NCBI RefSeq assembly: GCF_021117295.1
Contig: NZ_CP088247.1
Span: forward strand, 854,501 to 918,500
DNA: 64,000 nucleotides
Reading direction: 5' to 3'
Source of the DNA: Methylorubrum sp. B1-46
Lineage (GTDB): Bacteria; Pseudomonadota; Alphaproteobacteria; Rhizobiales; Beijerinckiaceae
The notes beneath the pieces were generated by a model that was given only the letters and a program-made list of their open reading frames with translations, was not told where the DNA came from and searched no databases. The position numbers were made by a program, and so were the translations under genes. This document shows, piece by piece, positions 8,495-16,472 of the stretch. Each line of letters begins with the position of its first letter. Position 1 is the stretch's first letter.

Positions 8495-8953
8495 ATGACC
8501 GCCTCCCCCGATCTCTCCGCCCTGCGCGGCCTGCACCTGCCCACCGGCGGCACCGGCGCGGTGCAGCCCGAAATGGTGGCCGCCATCGCCCTCGGCTTCG
8601 GCCTCGCGCTGCTCGTGGGTGGGATCCGCCTGCTCCGCGCCCGGCGCGGTGCCTCCCTGCGCCGGACGGCCCTGCAGGAGCTGGCACGCGCCGCGCGGCT
8701 CGATCCCGAGGCCCGGCGCGTGGCGCAGGCCCGTCTCCTGCGCCGCGTGGTCCGCACCCTGAAGGGCGAGGAGGCGGCGCGCGCCCGCGGCCCGGCCTGG
8801 GTCGCGACGCTCGATGCCACCTTCGGCACCGATTTCTTCCGCAACGGTCCGGGCCGCGCCTTCGCCGACGACCTCTATCGCCGGCCCGCTTCCGTGGATT
8901 CCGCCGCCATCGATGCCGGCCTCGGCCGCCTTCTCACACAGATCCGGGCCTGA
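8495..8953 (+). CDS. DUF4381-like membrane protein
   Basis: The product is 152 residues. The N-terminal LRGLHLPTGG is the usual opening of DUF4381 proteins, followed by one membrane helix (about residues 28-46, VAAIALGFGLALLVGG) and a basic cytoplasmic helix-rich domain. DUF4381 genes regularly lie between DUF58 and the vWA genes of MoxR operons, as here (33 bases after DUF58, five before the next gene). It is probably an inner-membrane scaffold of the complex. The role is inferred from context only. Confidence 0.78.
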   Translation: MTASPDLSALRGLHLPTGGTGAVQPEMVAAIALGFGLALLVGGIRLLRARRGASLRRTALQELARAARLDPEARRVAQARLLRRVVRTLKGEEAARARGPAWVATLDATFGTDFFRNGPGRAFADDLYRRPASVDSAAIDAGLGRLLTQIRA

Positions 8954-8958
8954 CCCGA

Positions 8959-9978
8959 ATGCCCGCCTGGTTCACGGCCTTCGTCTCCGCCTTCGACTTC
9001 GCGACCCCGCTCGCGCTGCTGCTCCTGCTCCTGCCGCTCGCCGCCCGGCTGATCCCGCCGGAGCGCGAGGGCGGCAGCGGCGCCTTGCGCGTCCCGCCCT
9101 CCCTGGTCCTCGGCGCCGAGCGATCCGAGTCCATCGCGGCCCGCGGACGGCGGCGGCTCTGGCTCATCGGCACGCTCTGGGTCGCGCTCGTGGTTGCGCT
9201 GGCCGGGCCCCGCCTCGTCCTGCCCGCCACCGCGCTCCCGGCCTCGGCCCGGGAGATCGTGCTCGCCCTCGACCTGTCGGGCAGCATGGAGCGGAAGGAT
9301 TTCTCGCTCGACGGGGAGACGGTGAGCCGGCTCGCGGCGGTCAAACGCGTCGGCGCCGAGTTCATCCGCCGCCGGGCGGGCGACCGCATCGGCCTCGTCG
9401 AATTCGCCGATCAGGCCTACGTCGCCGCCGCTCCCACCTTCGACACCGCCACCGTCGCCCGCACCCTGGAGGAGGCGACCATCGGCCTCGTCGGGCGCTC
9501 CACCGGCATCGGCGACGGGCTCGGCCTCGCCCTCAAGCGCCTCGCTCCGGCGCAGGTCGCCGCCGCGGACGGCAGCGGTCCGCCGCCGTCCCGCGACAAG
9601 GTCGTGATCCTGCTCTCCGACGGCGCCAACAATGCCGGCCAGACCGCGCCCAAGGACGTGGCGGCGCTGGCCAAAGACCTCGGCGTGCGGGTCTACACCA
9701 TCGCGCTGGGGCCGATCGACATGGCCGACAACCCCAACAACGAGCAGGACGTGGTCGATGTCGAGACCCTGCGGGCCATGGCCGAGACCAGCGGCGGGCG
9801 GGCGTTCCGGGTGAAGACCACCGACGACCTCGAGGCGGTCGCCAACGCCATCGACGAGCTGGAGGGGGGCCGGGCCAAGGCACCACCGCTGCCGCTGCGG
9901 CGCGACCTCTGGCCCTGGCCGGCGGCGGTGGCCTTCCTCTGCGCCTGTGGGCTGCTGGCGACGCGGCGCCGGATCTGA
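8959..9978 (+). CDS. von Willebrand A domain membrane protein (BatA-like)
   Basis: The product is 339 residues. It has two N-terminal membrane helices (LALLLLLLPLAARL and LWLIGTLWVALVVALAG), a vWA domain at about residues 95-290 with an intact metal-ion-dependent adhesion site DLSGSMERKD, and a final helix (AAVAFLCACGLLA). The layout is that of BatA. The ATG at 8959 follows the DUF4381 stop by five bases. vWA proteins in MoxR operons are thought to present substrates to the ATPase. MxaC/MxaL play that part for methanol dehydrogenase; the target here is unknown. Confidence 0.9.
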   Translation: MPAWFTAFVSAFDFATPLALLLLLLPLAARLIPPEREGGSGALRVPPSLVLGAERSESIAARGRRRLWLIGTLWVALVVALAGPRLVLPATALPASAREIVLALDLSGSMERKDFSLDGETVSRLAAVKRVGAEFIRRRAGDRIGLVEFADQAYVAAAPTFDTATVARTLEEATIGLVGRSTGIGDGLGLALKRLAPAQVAAADGSGPPPSRDKVVILLSDGANNAGQTAPKDVAALAKDLGVRVYTIALGPIDMADNPNNEQDVVDVETLRAMAETSGGRAFRVKTTDDLEAVANAIDELEGGRAKAPPLPLRRDLWPWPAAVAFLCACGLLATRRRI

Positions 9979-9989
9979 TCGGGAATCGC

Positions 9990-10913
9990 ATGATCGAATC
10001 CCTCACCCTCCTGCGCCCGCTCTGGTTTCTGGCGCTGCCCGTCGTGGCCGTGCTGGCGCTGCGCGCCGCGTGGCGCTCGGCGCCGCTGGGCGATTGGAAC
10101 AAGGCGGTCGATCCCCACCTGATGGCGCTGCTTGCCCGAAGCGGCGCCCTGCTCGGCGGGCGGCGGCAGGCCAATCTCGCCGCCGCGCTCGCCGCGGGCA
10201 TCCTGGCGCTCGCGCTCACCGGGCCCGCGGTCGAGCGCCCGGAAGCCGCGACCTTCCGCAATCTCGACGCCACGGTGATCGTGCTCGACCTCTCCCGCTC
10301 GGTCATTGAGGGCGGGCGCTTCAAGGAGGCGCGGCAGGCAGCGCAGGCCGTGGGGGAGGCCGCGGGCACCCGCTCGCTGGCGCTGGTCGTCTATGCGGGT
10401 GACGCCTACACCGCCCTCTCGCCCACCCACGACCGCGAGACGCTGGCTACCACCCTGTTCGCGCTGGACGCCGACACCGTCCCCGACCGGGGCAGCCACC
10501 CGGAACGCGGGCTGGCGCTGGCCCGCCGGACGCTGACCGAGGCCAACGTCGTCGCCGCCGACGTAGTGCTGATCTCCGACGGTGACGGTATCGGGCAGGC
10601 GGCCGAGCGCGAGGCCGCCGCGATCCGCGACAAGGGCTGGCAGCTCCACGCCCTGTTCGTGCCGGCCGCCAAGGCGCTGCCGGCCGGTGCGCCGCGTCCG
10701 GACCGGACCGCCCTCGACCGGCTCGCGACGGCGGGCGGCGGGCGCGCCGCCGATATCGACGGCCCGAAGGCGGTGCTCGACCGCGTCGGCGCCTCGACCG
10801 CGCAGCATCTCGCGGCGGGCGGTTACGGCGTGCTCGCCTTCGCCGATCTCGGTCGCTGGCTGCTCTTGCTGGCGCTGGTGCCGGCGCTCTTTCTCTTCCG
10901 ACGGAGCGCGTGA
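9990..10913 (+). CDS. von Willebrand A domain membrane protein (BatB-like)
   Basis: This second vWA protein (307 residues) is encoded 11 bases after the first. It has N-terminal helices (LRPLWFLALPVVAVLALRA and AALAAGILALALTG), a vWA domain with the metal site DLSRSVIEGG, and a C-terminal helix (WLLLLALVPALFLF). Paired BatA/BatB genes are standard. The two are clearly divergent in sequence, so this is not a recent duplication. Its TGA overlaps the ATG of the next gene (TGATG at 10911-10915), implying translational coupling. Confidence 0.9.
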   Translation: MIESLTLLRPLWFLALPVVAVLALRAAWRSAPLGDWNKAVDPHLMALLARSGALLGGRRQANLAAALAAGILALALTGPAVERPEAATFRNLDATVIVLDLSRSVIEGGRFKEARQAAQAVGEAAGTRSLALVVYAGDAYTALSPTHDRETLATTLFALDADTVPDRGSHPERGLALARRTLTEANVVAADVVLISDGDGIGQAAEREAAAIRDKGWQLHALFVPAAKALPAGAPRPDRTALDRLATAGGGRAADIDGPKAVLDRVGASTAQHLAAGGYGVLAFADLGRWLLLLALVPALFLFRRSA

Positions 10914-11851
10914 TGTCGGCGCCCCTTCCGCCCCGCCACTTCGCCGGAGCAACGCCCTTGCGGCGGGCTCTGCCGATCGCTTTTCCTCGCCACTGGCGCA
11001 AGCTCGCGCGCATCGCCGGCCTCATGCTCGCCGGGCTCGGCATTCTCGGCCTGTTGCTGGTGTCGGAGCCGCGCACGACGCTGGGCCGCTTCCTGATGGC
11101 GGTCGGGCTCCCCGGTGCGGCGGTCCGTGTGTTCGATGTGCCGGCATGGCGTGCCGCCGCCCTCTACGAGGCCGGGCAATACGGCGAGGCGATCCCGCTG
11201 TTCCGCGCGCAGGGGAAGCGCGGCGCCTACAATCTCGGCAACGCACTCGCCCGCTCCGGCGACCTGAAGGGTGCGCTCGACGCCTACGACGAGGCGCTGA
11301 CCTACAACCCGCGCGACGCCGACGCGCAGGCCAACCGCTCGCTGATCGCGAAGGCGCTGGAGGAAGAGATCGACCGCGGCAAGGGCGGCGGCATCGCCAA
11401 CGCCTCGGCGCATTATGGCGCCCGCTACAACAACACCGCCAACCAGGACCAGAACGACGACATCCGCTCCACCTCCAGCGGCGAGGGCCTGGCCGGCAAC
11501 AAGGAGGCGAGCTCTTCCGCCTCGCTTCCCGGCACCAGCCCGGTGGCGCGGCGCGGCAAGGCGGAGCAGCAGGCGGTCGATTCCGGCAAGGGTCAGGCCC
11601 GCGGCTCGGCGAGCGACGCGGCCGGCCGCGGGCGCCAGGGCGCCGGCTCGGCTATGGTCGCAGCCGCCCCGGAGCGCGAGGCGCGCCGTGTGACGAAGAG
11701 CTTCGAGGCGCACGAGATCCACCCCGACCGGCTCTGGCTCCAGACCCTACCGGACGAGCCCGGCCGTTTCCTGAAGCTGCGCCTCAAGGCCGAGCAAGCC
11801 CGGCGCATCGAGGCTGGCACCGCCATCCCGGGAGGCAGCAACCCGTGGTGA
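10913..11851 (+). CDS. TPR-repeat membrane protein (BatC-like)
   Basis: The product is 312 residues. After a membrane helix (LMLAGLGILGLLLV, about residues 35-50) come TPR motifs: ALYEAGQYGEAIPLFRAQG and LGNALARSGDLKGALDAYDE with YNPRDADAQANR. The second half is a low-complexity Gly/Ser/Lys linker ending in a conserved-looking segment, HEIHPDRLWLQTLPDEPG. This matches the TPR protein of Bat operons. The ATG at 10913 overlaps the upstream stop by one base; a GTG three bases earlier is possible. Its own stop overlaps a GTG (11845/11848) in the batD frame, preceded by GGGAGG. Confidence 0.85.
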   Translation: MSAPLPPRHFAGATPLRRALPIAFPRHWRKLARIAGLMLAGLGILGLLLVSEPRTTLGRFLMAVGLPGAAVRVFDVPAWRAAALYEAGQYGEAIPLFRAQGKRGAYNLGNALARSGDLKGALDAYDEALTYNPRDADAQANRSLIAKALEEEIDRGKGGGIANASAHYGARYNNTANQDQNDDIRSTSSGEGLAGNKEASSSASLPGTSPVARRGKAEQQAVDSGKGQARGSASDAAGRGRQGAGSAMVAAAPEREARRVTKSFEAHEIHPDRLWLQTLPDEPGRFLKLRLKAEQARRIEAGTAIPGGSNPW

Positions 11852-11885
11852 TTCTTTTCGACGTTCTCCGGCGCTACGCGAACAC

Positions 11886-12003
11886 CCCTCCCCCCTTTGC
11901 GGGGGAGGGTGCCTGCGGAGCAGGCGGGAGAGGAGGCGACGCGTCCGGATATGGCGCTCCCCACACCCGACCCGCTTCGCGGGCCACCCTCTCCCGCAGA
12001 GAG
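11886..12003. repeat. Palindromic intergenic repeat inside the 5' end of the batD frame
   Basis: Four hairpins follow each other. The first has arms CCCTCCCCC (11886-11894) and GGGGGAGGG (11901-11909). The second is GCCTGC-GGA-GCAGGC at 11911-11925. The third is CCCGC-TTC-GCGGG at 11971-11983. The fourth is CTCTC/GAGAG at 11989-12003. This string of Gly/Pro-coding palindromes is of the kind scattered between genes in high-GC alphaproteobacteria. Here it lies within a tight operon, keeps the batD reading frame open, and ends in AGAGGAGAAGGGA, which can serve as the ribosome site for the GTG at 12013. Confidence 0.7.
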
Positions 12004-12012
12004 GAGAAGGGA

Positions 12013-13278
12013 GTGTTGGCGGCGTTCCTCCTCATCCTGCTGGCCGTCGTCACCCCCGCCCACGCCATCGAGCCCGGCGACCTCACCCTGACGGTGACGC
12101 CCGACCTTCCCGGCGGCGCGCAGCCCTATGCCCGCGAGATGGTGCTGCTGCGCCTTCGCGGCGTCTACCGCACGCAGATCCTGCTGGAGGAGATGCGCCA
12201 GCCGGCGCTGGTCAACTTCTCCTGGACGCAGCTCGGCCGCGATCATTGGGGCCGCACGCGTCTGCCCGACGGGCAGATGGCGCTGGAATTCGAGCGCACC
12301 ATCGCGGTCTTCCCCCAGCATACGGGGACCTTCACCATCGACCCGTTCATCCACCGCCTCACCATCAACGATGGCGGCGAGCGCAAGCAGATCGACGTTC
12401 GCTCGGAGCCCGTGCCCTTCCCCGTGGCGGCCTGGACGGGGGCGGGCGGCGGCCCCGATGCGGCGGAGCCGTGGTGGCTGCCGGCGCGGGACGTGTCGAT
12501 CACCGATTCCTGGGACCCCGACCCGGAGACGCTGAACAAGGGCGACACCGCACGCCGGATCGTGACCCTCGAGGCGCAGGGCATGCTCGCCGAGGGCCTG
12601 CCGCCGCGTCCGGTCATGCGCACCCGCGGCATCATCACCTTCGCCGGCCCGGTGAAGCGCGAGACCCTCATCACACCGTCCGGCCCGGTGGCGCGGGCGA
12701 CCTACCAATGGGACATCAAGAAGGGCGTGTCCGAGGTGATCCCGCTCGACGCGATCAAGATCCCCTGGTTCGACACGCTCACCCGCACCCAGCGCGAGGC
12801 CGAGATTCCCGCTCGCCAGATCGGCGGCGGCCTTGCCGACCGGGAGGAGGATCTCAAACCCGCTGCCCCCGCCTCGTGGCCGGCGTTGAGTGCGGCGGCG
12901 CTCGCCGCCTTCGGCCTCGGGTTGGCGCTGATCGGCTTCCGCACCGGCCCCGCCCGCCTGCGTCTCGACCGCGGGTTGGCCCGTCGCCTGCGCCTCGCCG
13001 CGGCCGCGGGCGATGCGGCGGCGTTCCGGGCCGCGCTCGGCCGCGCCGCCCAAGCGCAGCCGGATCTCGCCGCGCTCTGGCGCAGTGAGCCGGATCTGGC
13101 GCGCGACCTCGCCGCCCTCGACCGAACGGTGTTCGGCCAAGTGGCCGAGGGCGAAGTCCCGCTGGATCTGCCCGACCTCGCCCGGCGTCTCGCCCGGTCC
13201 CGGCGGCCCGGCCCGTCCGCGGCGCTGGCGCCCGCGCCTCGCCTCGCTCCCCTCGACGGCCCGGTCGCGCGAGCGTGA
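12013..13278 (+). CDS. BatD-like exported protein
   Basis: The product is 421 residues. It has a signal peptide (VLAAFLLILLAVVTPAHA), an extracytoplasmic beta-rich region with EPGDLTLTVTPDLPGG and the BatD-type phrase VGEP-like NKGDTARRIVTLEAQG, then one membrane helix (LSAAALAAFGLGLALIGF, about residues 295-315) and a cytoplasmic helical tail. It is the last gene of the MoxR operon. I mark the GTG at 12013, which has AGAGGAGAAGGGA upstream. A GTG at 11845 or 11848, with GGGAGG upstream and overlapping the TPR stop, is probably the ancestral start and would add about 56 residues, mostly repeat-encoded. Confidence 0.78.
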   Translation: MLAAFLLILLAVVTPAHAIEPGDLTLTVTPDLPGGAQPYAREMVLLRLRGVYRTQILLEEMRQPALVNFSWTQLGRDHWGRTRLPDGQMALEFERTIAVFPQHTGTFTIDPFIHRLTINDGGERKQIDVRSEPVPFPVAAWTGAGGGPDAAEPWWLPARDVSITDSWDPDPETLNKGDTARRIVTLEAQGMLAEGLPPRPVMRTRGIITFAGPVKRETLITPSGPVARATYQWDIKKGVSEVIPLDAIKIPWFDTLTRTQREAEIPARQIGGGLADREEDLKPAAPASWPALSAAALAAFGLGLALIGFRTGPARLRLDRGLARRLRLAAAAGDAAAFRAALGRAAQAQPDLAALWRSEPDLARDLAALDRTVFGQVAEGEVPLDLPDLARRLARSRRPGPSAALAPAPRLAPLDGPVARA

Positions 13279-13516
13279 CCGCGCCGCGCGGCGGAACGGC
13301 TGTCTGACCCACGAGACACGCGCGGGCTCAGCCGCGAGGGCGTGACGGGTACGGCGGACCAGGCCCGATCGCCGGACCCGCTCCGAATGCAGCGGGTAAT
13401 GAGAGGTGAGTCTCTTCCCATCGGGGAGGAGACCCGCGTCGGAGCCGGGATGCGCCGGCCTCGGGCTTGGTCTACGGCCTCGATCCGCACAGGGGCCGCA
13501 AGGCCGGGAGAAGGAC

Positions 13517-14479
13517 ATGTCCGCGAGACAGGCCAGCGAGCCCGGAGCATCGATCGCCCGCGATCCGCGGCGCCTCGTCGGCATCGCGCTGATGTGCGTC
13601 GCGCCCGTCTTCTTCGCCAGCCTCGACGCCACGGGCAAGGTGCTGGCCGCCAGCGGTGTCGATCCGCTCCTCACCACCTTCATGCGCTACGCCGTCAACG
13701 TCGCGCTGGTGATGGCCTTCCTCAATCCGGTGACCCGGCCGGGCGTGGCCCGCTCGCGGCGTCTGCCGTTGCAGATCCTGCGCTCGCTGCTCCTGTTCGG
13801 CTCGACCGCCTGCAACTTCCTGGCCCTGCGCTCGCTCCAGCTCGCCGAGACGATCTCGATCCAGTTCGCCGCGCCGCTCGCCGTGGCGTTGCTCGCCGGG
13901 CCGCTGCTCGGCGAATGGTCGTCGCGGATGCGGCTCGCGGCGGTCGCGGCCGGGTTCGTCGGCGTCCTCGTGATCGTGCGACCGGACGCGCTGGTGGCCA
14001 AGCCGGCGATCCTGTTCAGCCTCGGCGCGATGCTTTGCTACGCGGTCTACGTAATCGTGACGCGCAAGCTCGCGGCCCACGACTCGACCGCCACCACGGT
14101 GTTCTACACCGGACTCGGCGGCCTTGCGGTGATGAGCCCGCTCCTGCCCTGGATCTGGACGGCGCCGGATTCGGGCCGGGTCTGGGGTCTGCTGATCGCT
14201 GTCGGGCTGTTCGGGACGATCGGGCACTGGCTGCTGGTGCTGGCCCATGCGCGGGCTCCGGCGAGCCTGCTCGCGCCCTTCATCTACACGCAGATCCTGT
14301 GGTCGGTGCTGCTGGGATACCTGTTGTTCGGCGACGTGCCGAGCCTTTGGACGATGCTGGGCGCCGGGATCATCGTCGCCTCCGGCCTGGCGTTGCTCGC
14401 CGAGGATGCCGTCATGCGCCAGCACGCGCGGCGGAGGGATGCCCCTCCTCCGCGCGATGGAATTCCGCCTCAGCGGTAG
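13517..14479 (+). CDS. DMT-family (EamA) transporter
   Basis: The 320-residue protein has ten predicted membrane helices in two EamA halves (first LVGIALMCVAPVFFASLDATG onward, second from AILFSLGAMLCYAVYVIVT). DMT exporters move small metabolites or drugs out of the cell; the substrate cannot be told. The ATG at 13517 follows GGGAGAAGG at a good distance, so it is preferred over the in-frame start at 13406. The 238-base spacer from batD suggests its own promoter. Its 3' end overlaps the convergent glycine-zipper gene by ten bases. Confidence 0.88.
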   Translation: MSARQASEPGASIARDPRRLVGIALMCVAPVFFASLDATGKVLAASGVDPLLTTFMRYAVNVALVMAFLNPVTRPGVARSRRLPLQILRSLLLFGSTACNFLALRSLQLAETISIQFAAPLAVALLAGPLLGEWSSRMRLAAVAAGFVGVLVIVRPDALVAKPAILFSLGAMLCYAVYVIVTRKLAAHDSTATTVFYTGLGGLAVMSPLLPWIWTAPDSGRVWGLLIAVGLFGTIGHWLLVLAHARAPASLLAPFIYTQILWSVLLGYLLFGDVPSLWTMLGAGIIVASGLALLAEDAVMRQHARRRDAPPPRDGIPPQR

Positions 14480-14769
14480 CGATGGCCGCGATGATCGCGG
14501 CGGTGATGGCGGCTCCGATAGTCGTGGCGGTGCGAGCGCATGCGGGTGCGGTAGGCGCGCCGGCCGGGATCGATCCCGAGCACGCCGTTGACGCCGCCCA
14601 CCGCGCCGCCGACGGCACCGCCCACGATCCCGCCGATCGGCCCAGCGACGCGGTCGCCCTCGGCCGCGCCGCGGCGCATGCCGCCCGGAATCCCCTGGGC
14701 CTGGGCCTCTCCGGCGATCGGTAGGAGGCAGAGCATCAGCCCCGCGGCGGCGATGGCGAGACGTCTCAT
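14470..14769 (-). CDS. Secreted glycine-zipper protein with His/Arg-rich tail
   Basis: The product is 99 residues. It has a signal peptide (MRRLAIAAAGLMLCLLPIAGEAQA), then a short glycine-zipper stretch GGIVGGAVGGAVGGVNG, and a basic tail rich in His, Arg and Tyr (HRHDYRSRHHRRDHRGHRYR). Many Rhizobiales have such small periplasmic or outer-membrane proteins, with no proven function. The His-rich tail could bind metal ions, a guess. It converges with the DMT transporter and overlaps its last codons. Confidence 0.7.
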   Translation of the reverse strand: MRRLAIAAAGLMLCLLPIAGEAQAQGIPGGMRRGAAEGDRVAGPIGGIVGGAVGGAVGGVNGVLGIDPGRRAYRTRMRSHRHDYRSRHHRRDHRGHRYR

Positions 14770-14952
14770 GGCAGAGATTCCTCATTTGTTGTGTGGACTT
14801 ACCCGTGCCCCGCACGAAGCGGATCGCGACCGGATGCCAGCCAACGAAGCGTAGCCCATCTCGGTTCCGACGGGTCGGGGCGCCATCCCCAGAGATCGGC
14901 TGTGGGGCCGTGGTGTGGTGCTGGCGGCTGCTCGGTCATTCAGCCCCTAAAC

Positions 14953-15043
14953 GTCATCGCGAGCGACGGCGAAGCGCGCCAGGGAGCGACATCTCCGGAC
15001 CGGACTGCGCCCTGGATGGCTTCGGCTTCGCCTCGCCAGGACG
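14953..15043. repeat. Intergenic palindromic repeat, copy 1
   Basis: GTCATCGCGAG, GCGAAGC and CCAGGG in the left half are mirrored by CCCTGG, GCTTCGGCTTCGC and CTCGCCAGGACGA in the right half, giving an imperfect palindrome of about 90 bases. The left half shares the order GTCAT-GCGAG-GCGAAGC-CCAGGG with the element at 36921. It is probably a dispersed, non-coding repeat family. Confidence 0.6.
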
Positions 15044-15054
15044 ATCCGACACGA

Positions 15055-15086
15055 GAAAGCCGGCTCCCTCGCGGAAGCCGGCTTTC
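15055..15086. terminator. Bidirectional hairpin terminator
   Basis: GAAAGCCGGCT and AGCCGGCTTTC form an 11-base perfect stem with a ten-base loop, followed by TTGATT on the plus strand and by TTTCTC on the minus strand. It lies 35 bases past the stop of the minus-strand CYTH-like gene, which it most likely terminates. Confidence 0.75.
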
Positions 15087-15120
15087 TTGATTCTCGTCGG
15101 TTTTCGCGTGTCGCGGACGG

Positions 15121-16218
15121 TCAGGTCTGCTGCGTGCGCCGGGGACGGACCTGCCAGCGCTCGAACGCCTCGGTCACCTCCTCGTCGCGGCCCGGCTCCT
15201 GCGGGTTGCGGATCGCGGCGCCGAGCGCCTTCGAGAGGCTCTCGATCACGTCGTCGATGCGCGCATCCGGCGCCAGCCGCTCCCCGGATTCCGCCGCAGG
15301 CTTCTGAGCCTCTGTAGCCTCGGTCGCCTCGGCCGGGCCCTGAGCCTCCTCCGGCTTGGCAGACTCGGCCGCCTCGGGGGAGGCTGGCTCCTCGGCGAGT
15401 GATGTCGGCTCGGAGGCTGCCTCCTCGGCGCGGGGCGGCTCGGTTGGAGCGACCTCGACCACGGGGGCCTCGGAAGCCGATTCCTCTGCTGCCGCCGGGA
15501 GAGGCTCCTCGGCGGCCTGAGGCTGCTCCTCCGCCTTGGCCTCGGCGGGCGTTGACGGCTCCGCCACGGCGGCGGCGAGGAGTGCCTCGGGGATCGGGGG
15601 GTGCCGCGGCGCCTCGGACGCGCGCGGCGGGATCGAGGATTCCCGCGGCGGCGAGACCGGCTTCGACGGGGCGAAGGGCTGACGGTTCGAGCCGAAGCGC
15701 GGCTCGATCAGGTCCAGCACCGCATCGAGGGCGGCGTTGCTGAGGGGGATGTCGCCGGGGCTCGGCACACCGGTCAGCGCGATCGACTGGCCGTCATAGG
15801 CCTTGTCCGTCGTCACCTCGGCACCGAACCAGACCGGCGGCGTGAAGCTCTGGGCCGCGGCGGCGTCGGGGAAGACGAGGCTGACGATGTCGAGGCCGGA
15901 CGGGCGCACGTAGCGGTCGACTAGCGCCTCGACCGAGCCGCCGAGGGACACCGTGGTGCGTTCGTAGACGGCCCGCCCTTGGCACACGTCGAGGAGGGCG
16001 TCGCCGTGGGCACGCGGCACCTCGGTGCGCTCCTCGGCCATCGCGCCCTCGGTGCCGGTCATCAGCACGAGGAAGCAGTTGGTGCCCTGCAGGCGCACGA
16101 ACGAGGTGCGCCCGGCCTGCGGCGCGAAGTAGCCTTCCGTGACGCGGGAACCGCCCCGCTCCTTCCGCAGGAGGCGGACCAGAGAGGGCGCCACGAGAAA
16201 CCGGCGAACGACACTCAT
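15121..16218 (-). CDS. Degenerate CYTH-domain protein with long acidic Ala/Glu/Pro tail
   Basis: The product is 365 residues. Residues 1-155 follow a CYTH (triphosphate tunnel) domain strand by strand: RRFLVAP, GSRVTEGYFAP, RTSFVRLQG, NCFLVLMTG, ERTEVPRAHGDALLDVCQG, ERTTVSLGG, EALVDRYVRPSGLDIVSLVF, and FTPPVWFGAEVTTDKAYDGQ. The charged tunnel residues are missing, however: the family ExExK start reads SVVRR, the basic pair in the RVR strand is lost, and the acidic pair of the AExEL strand reads VSLVF. Residues 180-330 are an Ala/Glu/Pro-rich disordered linker and the last 40 form a charged helix. It is probably a non-catalytic binding protein. GGAGGGAAGTGA precedes the ATG. Confidence 0.65.
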   Translation of the reverse strand: MSVVRRFLVAPSLVRLLRKERGGSRVTEGYFAPQAGRTSFVRLQGTNCFLVLMTGTEGAMAEERTEVPRAHGDALLDVCQGRAVYERTTVSLGGSVEALVDRYVRPSGLDIVSLVFPDAAAAQSFTPPVWFGAEVTTDKAYDGQSIALTGVPSPGDIPLSNAALDAVLDLIEPRFGSNRQPFAPSKPVSPPRESSIPPRASEAPRHPPIPEALLAAAVAEPSTPAEAKAEEQPQAAEEPLPAAAEESASEAPVVEVAPTEPPRAEEAASEPTSLAEEPASPEAAESAKPEEAQGPAEATEATEAQKPAAESGERLAPDARIDDVIESLSKALGAAIRNPQEPGRDEEVTEAFERWQVRPRRTQQT

Positions 16219-16379
16219 TCACTTCCCTCCGCGGGTCGGCATGCACCGGTCCGGGGCCAGCCCGGACGCTCGGTCTTCGGGGCGCCGATCCGGGTGAGGA
16301 TCGGCCGCCGCCCACCGGCTCGGCCACGGGCGGCCCGCGAAGACCGGGGCGTTAACCTCTTCTTCACACGGACCTTCAT
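16215..16379 (-). CDS. Possible small Arg-rich leader ORF overlapping the CYTH-like gene
   Basis: This 54-codon frame starts MKVRVKKRLTPRSSRAARG and ends with TGA overlapping the ATG of the next gene as ATGA (16215-16218). Four-base stop/start overlap is the hallmark of coupled genes. No clear ribosome site precedes its ATG and the product has no recognised domain, so it could be a chance frame. Confidence 0.25.
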   Translation of the reverse strand: MKVRVKKRLTPRSSRAARGRAGGRRPILTRIGAPKTERPGWPRTGACRPAEGSE

Positions 16380-16472
16380 GGCGAAGTGTTGAGCCCGAAA
16401 CAACCACGCGGCAAGCCTGGAGGTGGAAAAGGCGTGGAATTCATGGGGTAAAGCCCATGGATTTCGACGGGC

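Larger units (their letters stand above)
14770..15120. other. Gene-free spacer holding a repeat and a terminator
   Basis: This 351-base spacer separates the ends of two minus-strand units. It holds an intergenic palindrome (14953-15043) and a strong bidirectional hairpin (15055-15086), listed separately. The remainder, including the presumed promoter of the glycine-zipper gene near 14780-14850, has no recognisable feature. Confidence 0.6.

Noticed and set aside
6531..13278. Methanol dehydrogenase accessory genes (mxaRSACKLD)
   Set aside because: The order is the same, but mxaF, mxaJ, mxaG and mxaI are absent, and the products read as generic Bat/MoxR proteins. I therefore gave no mxa names.
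15121..15700. Active triphosphatase or adenylate cyclase function for the CYTH-like protein
   Set aside because: The key acidic and basic tunnel residues are replaced, so catalysis is unlikely.
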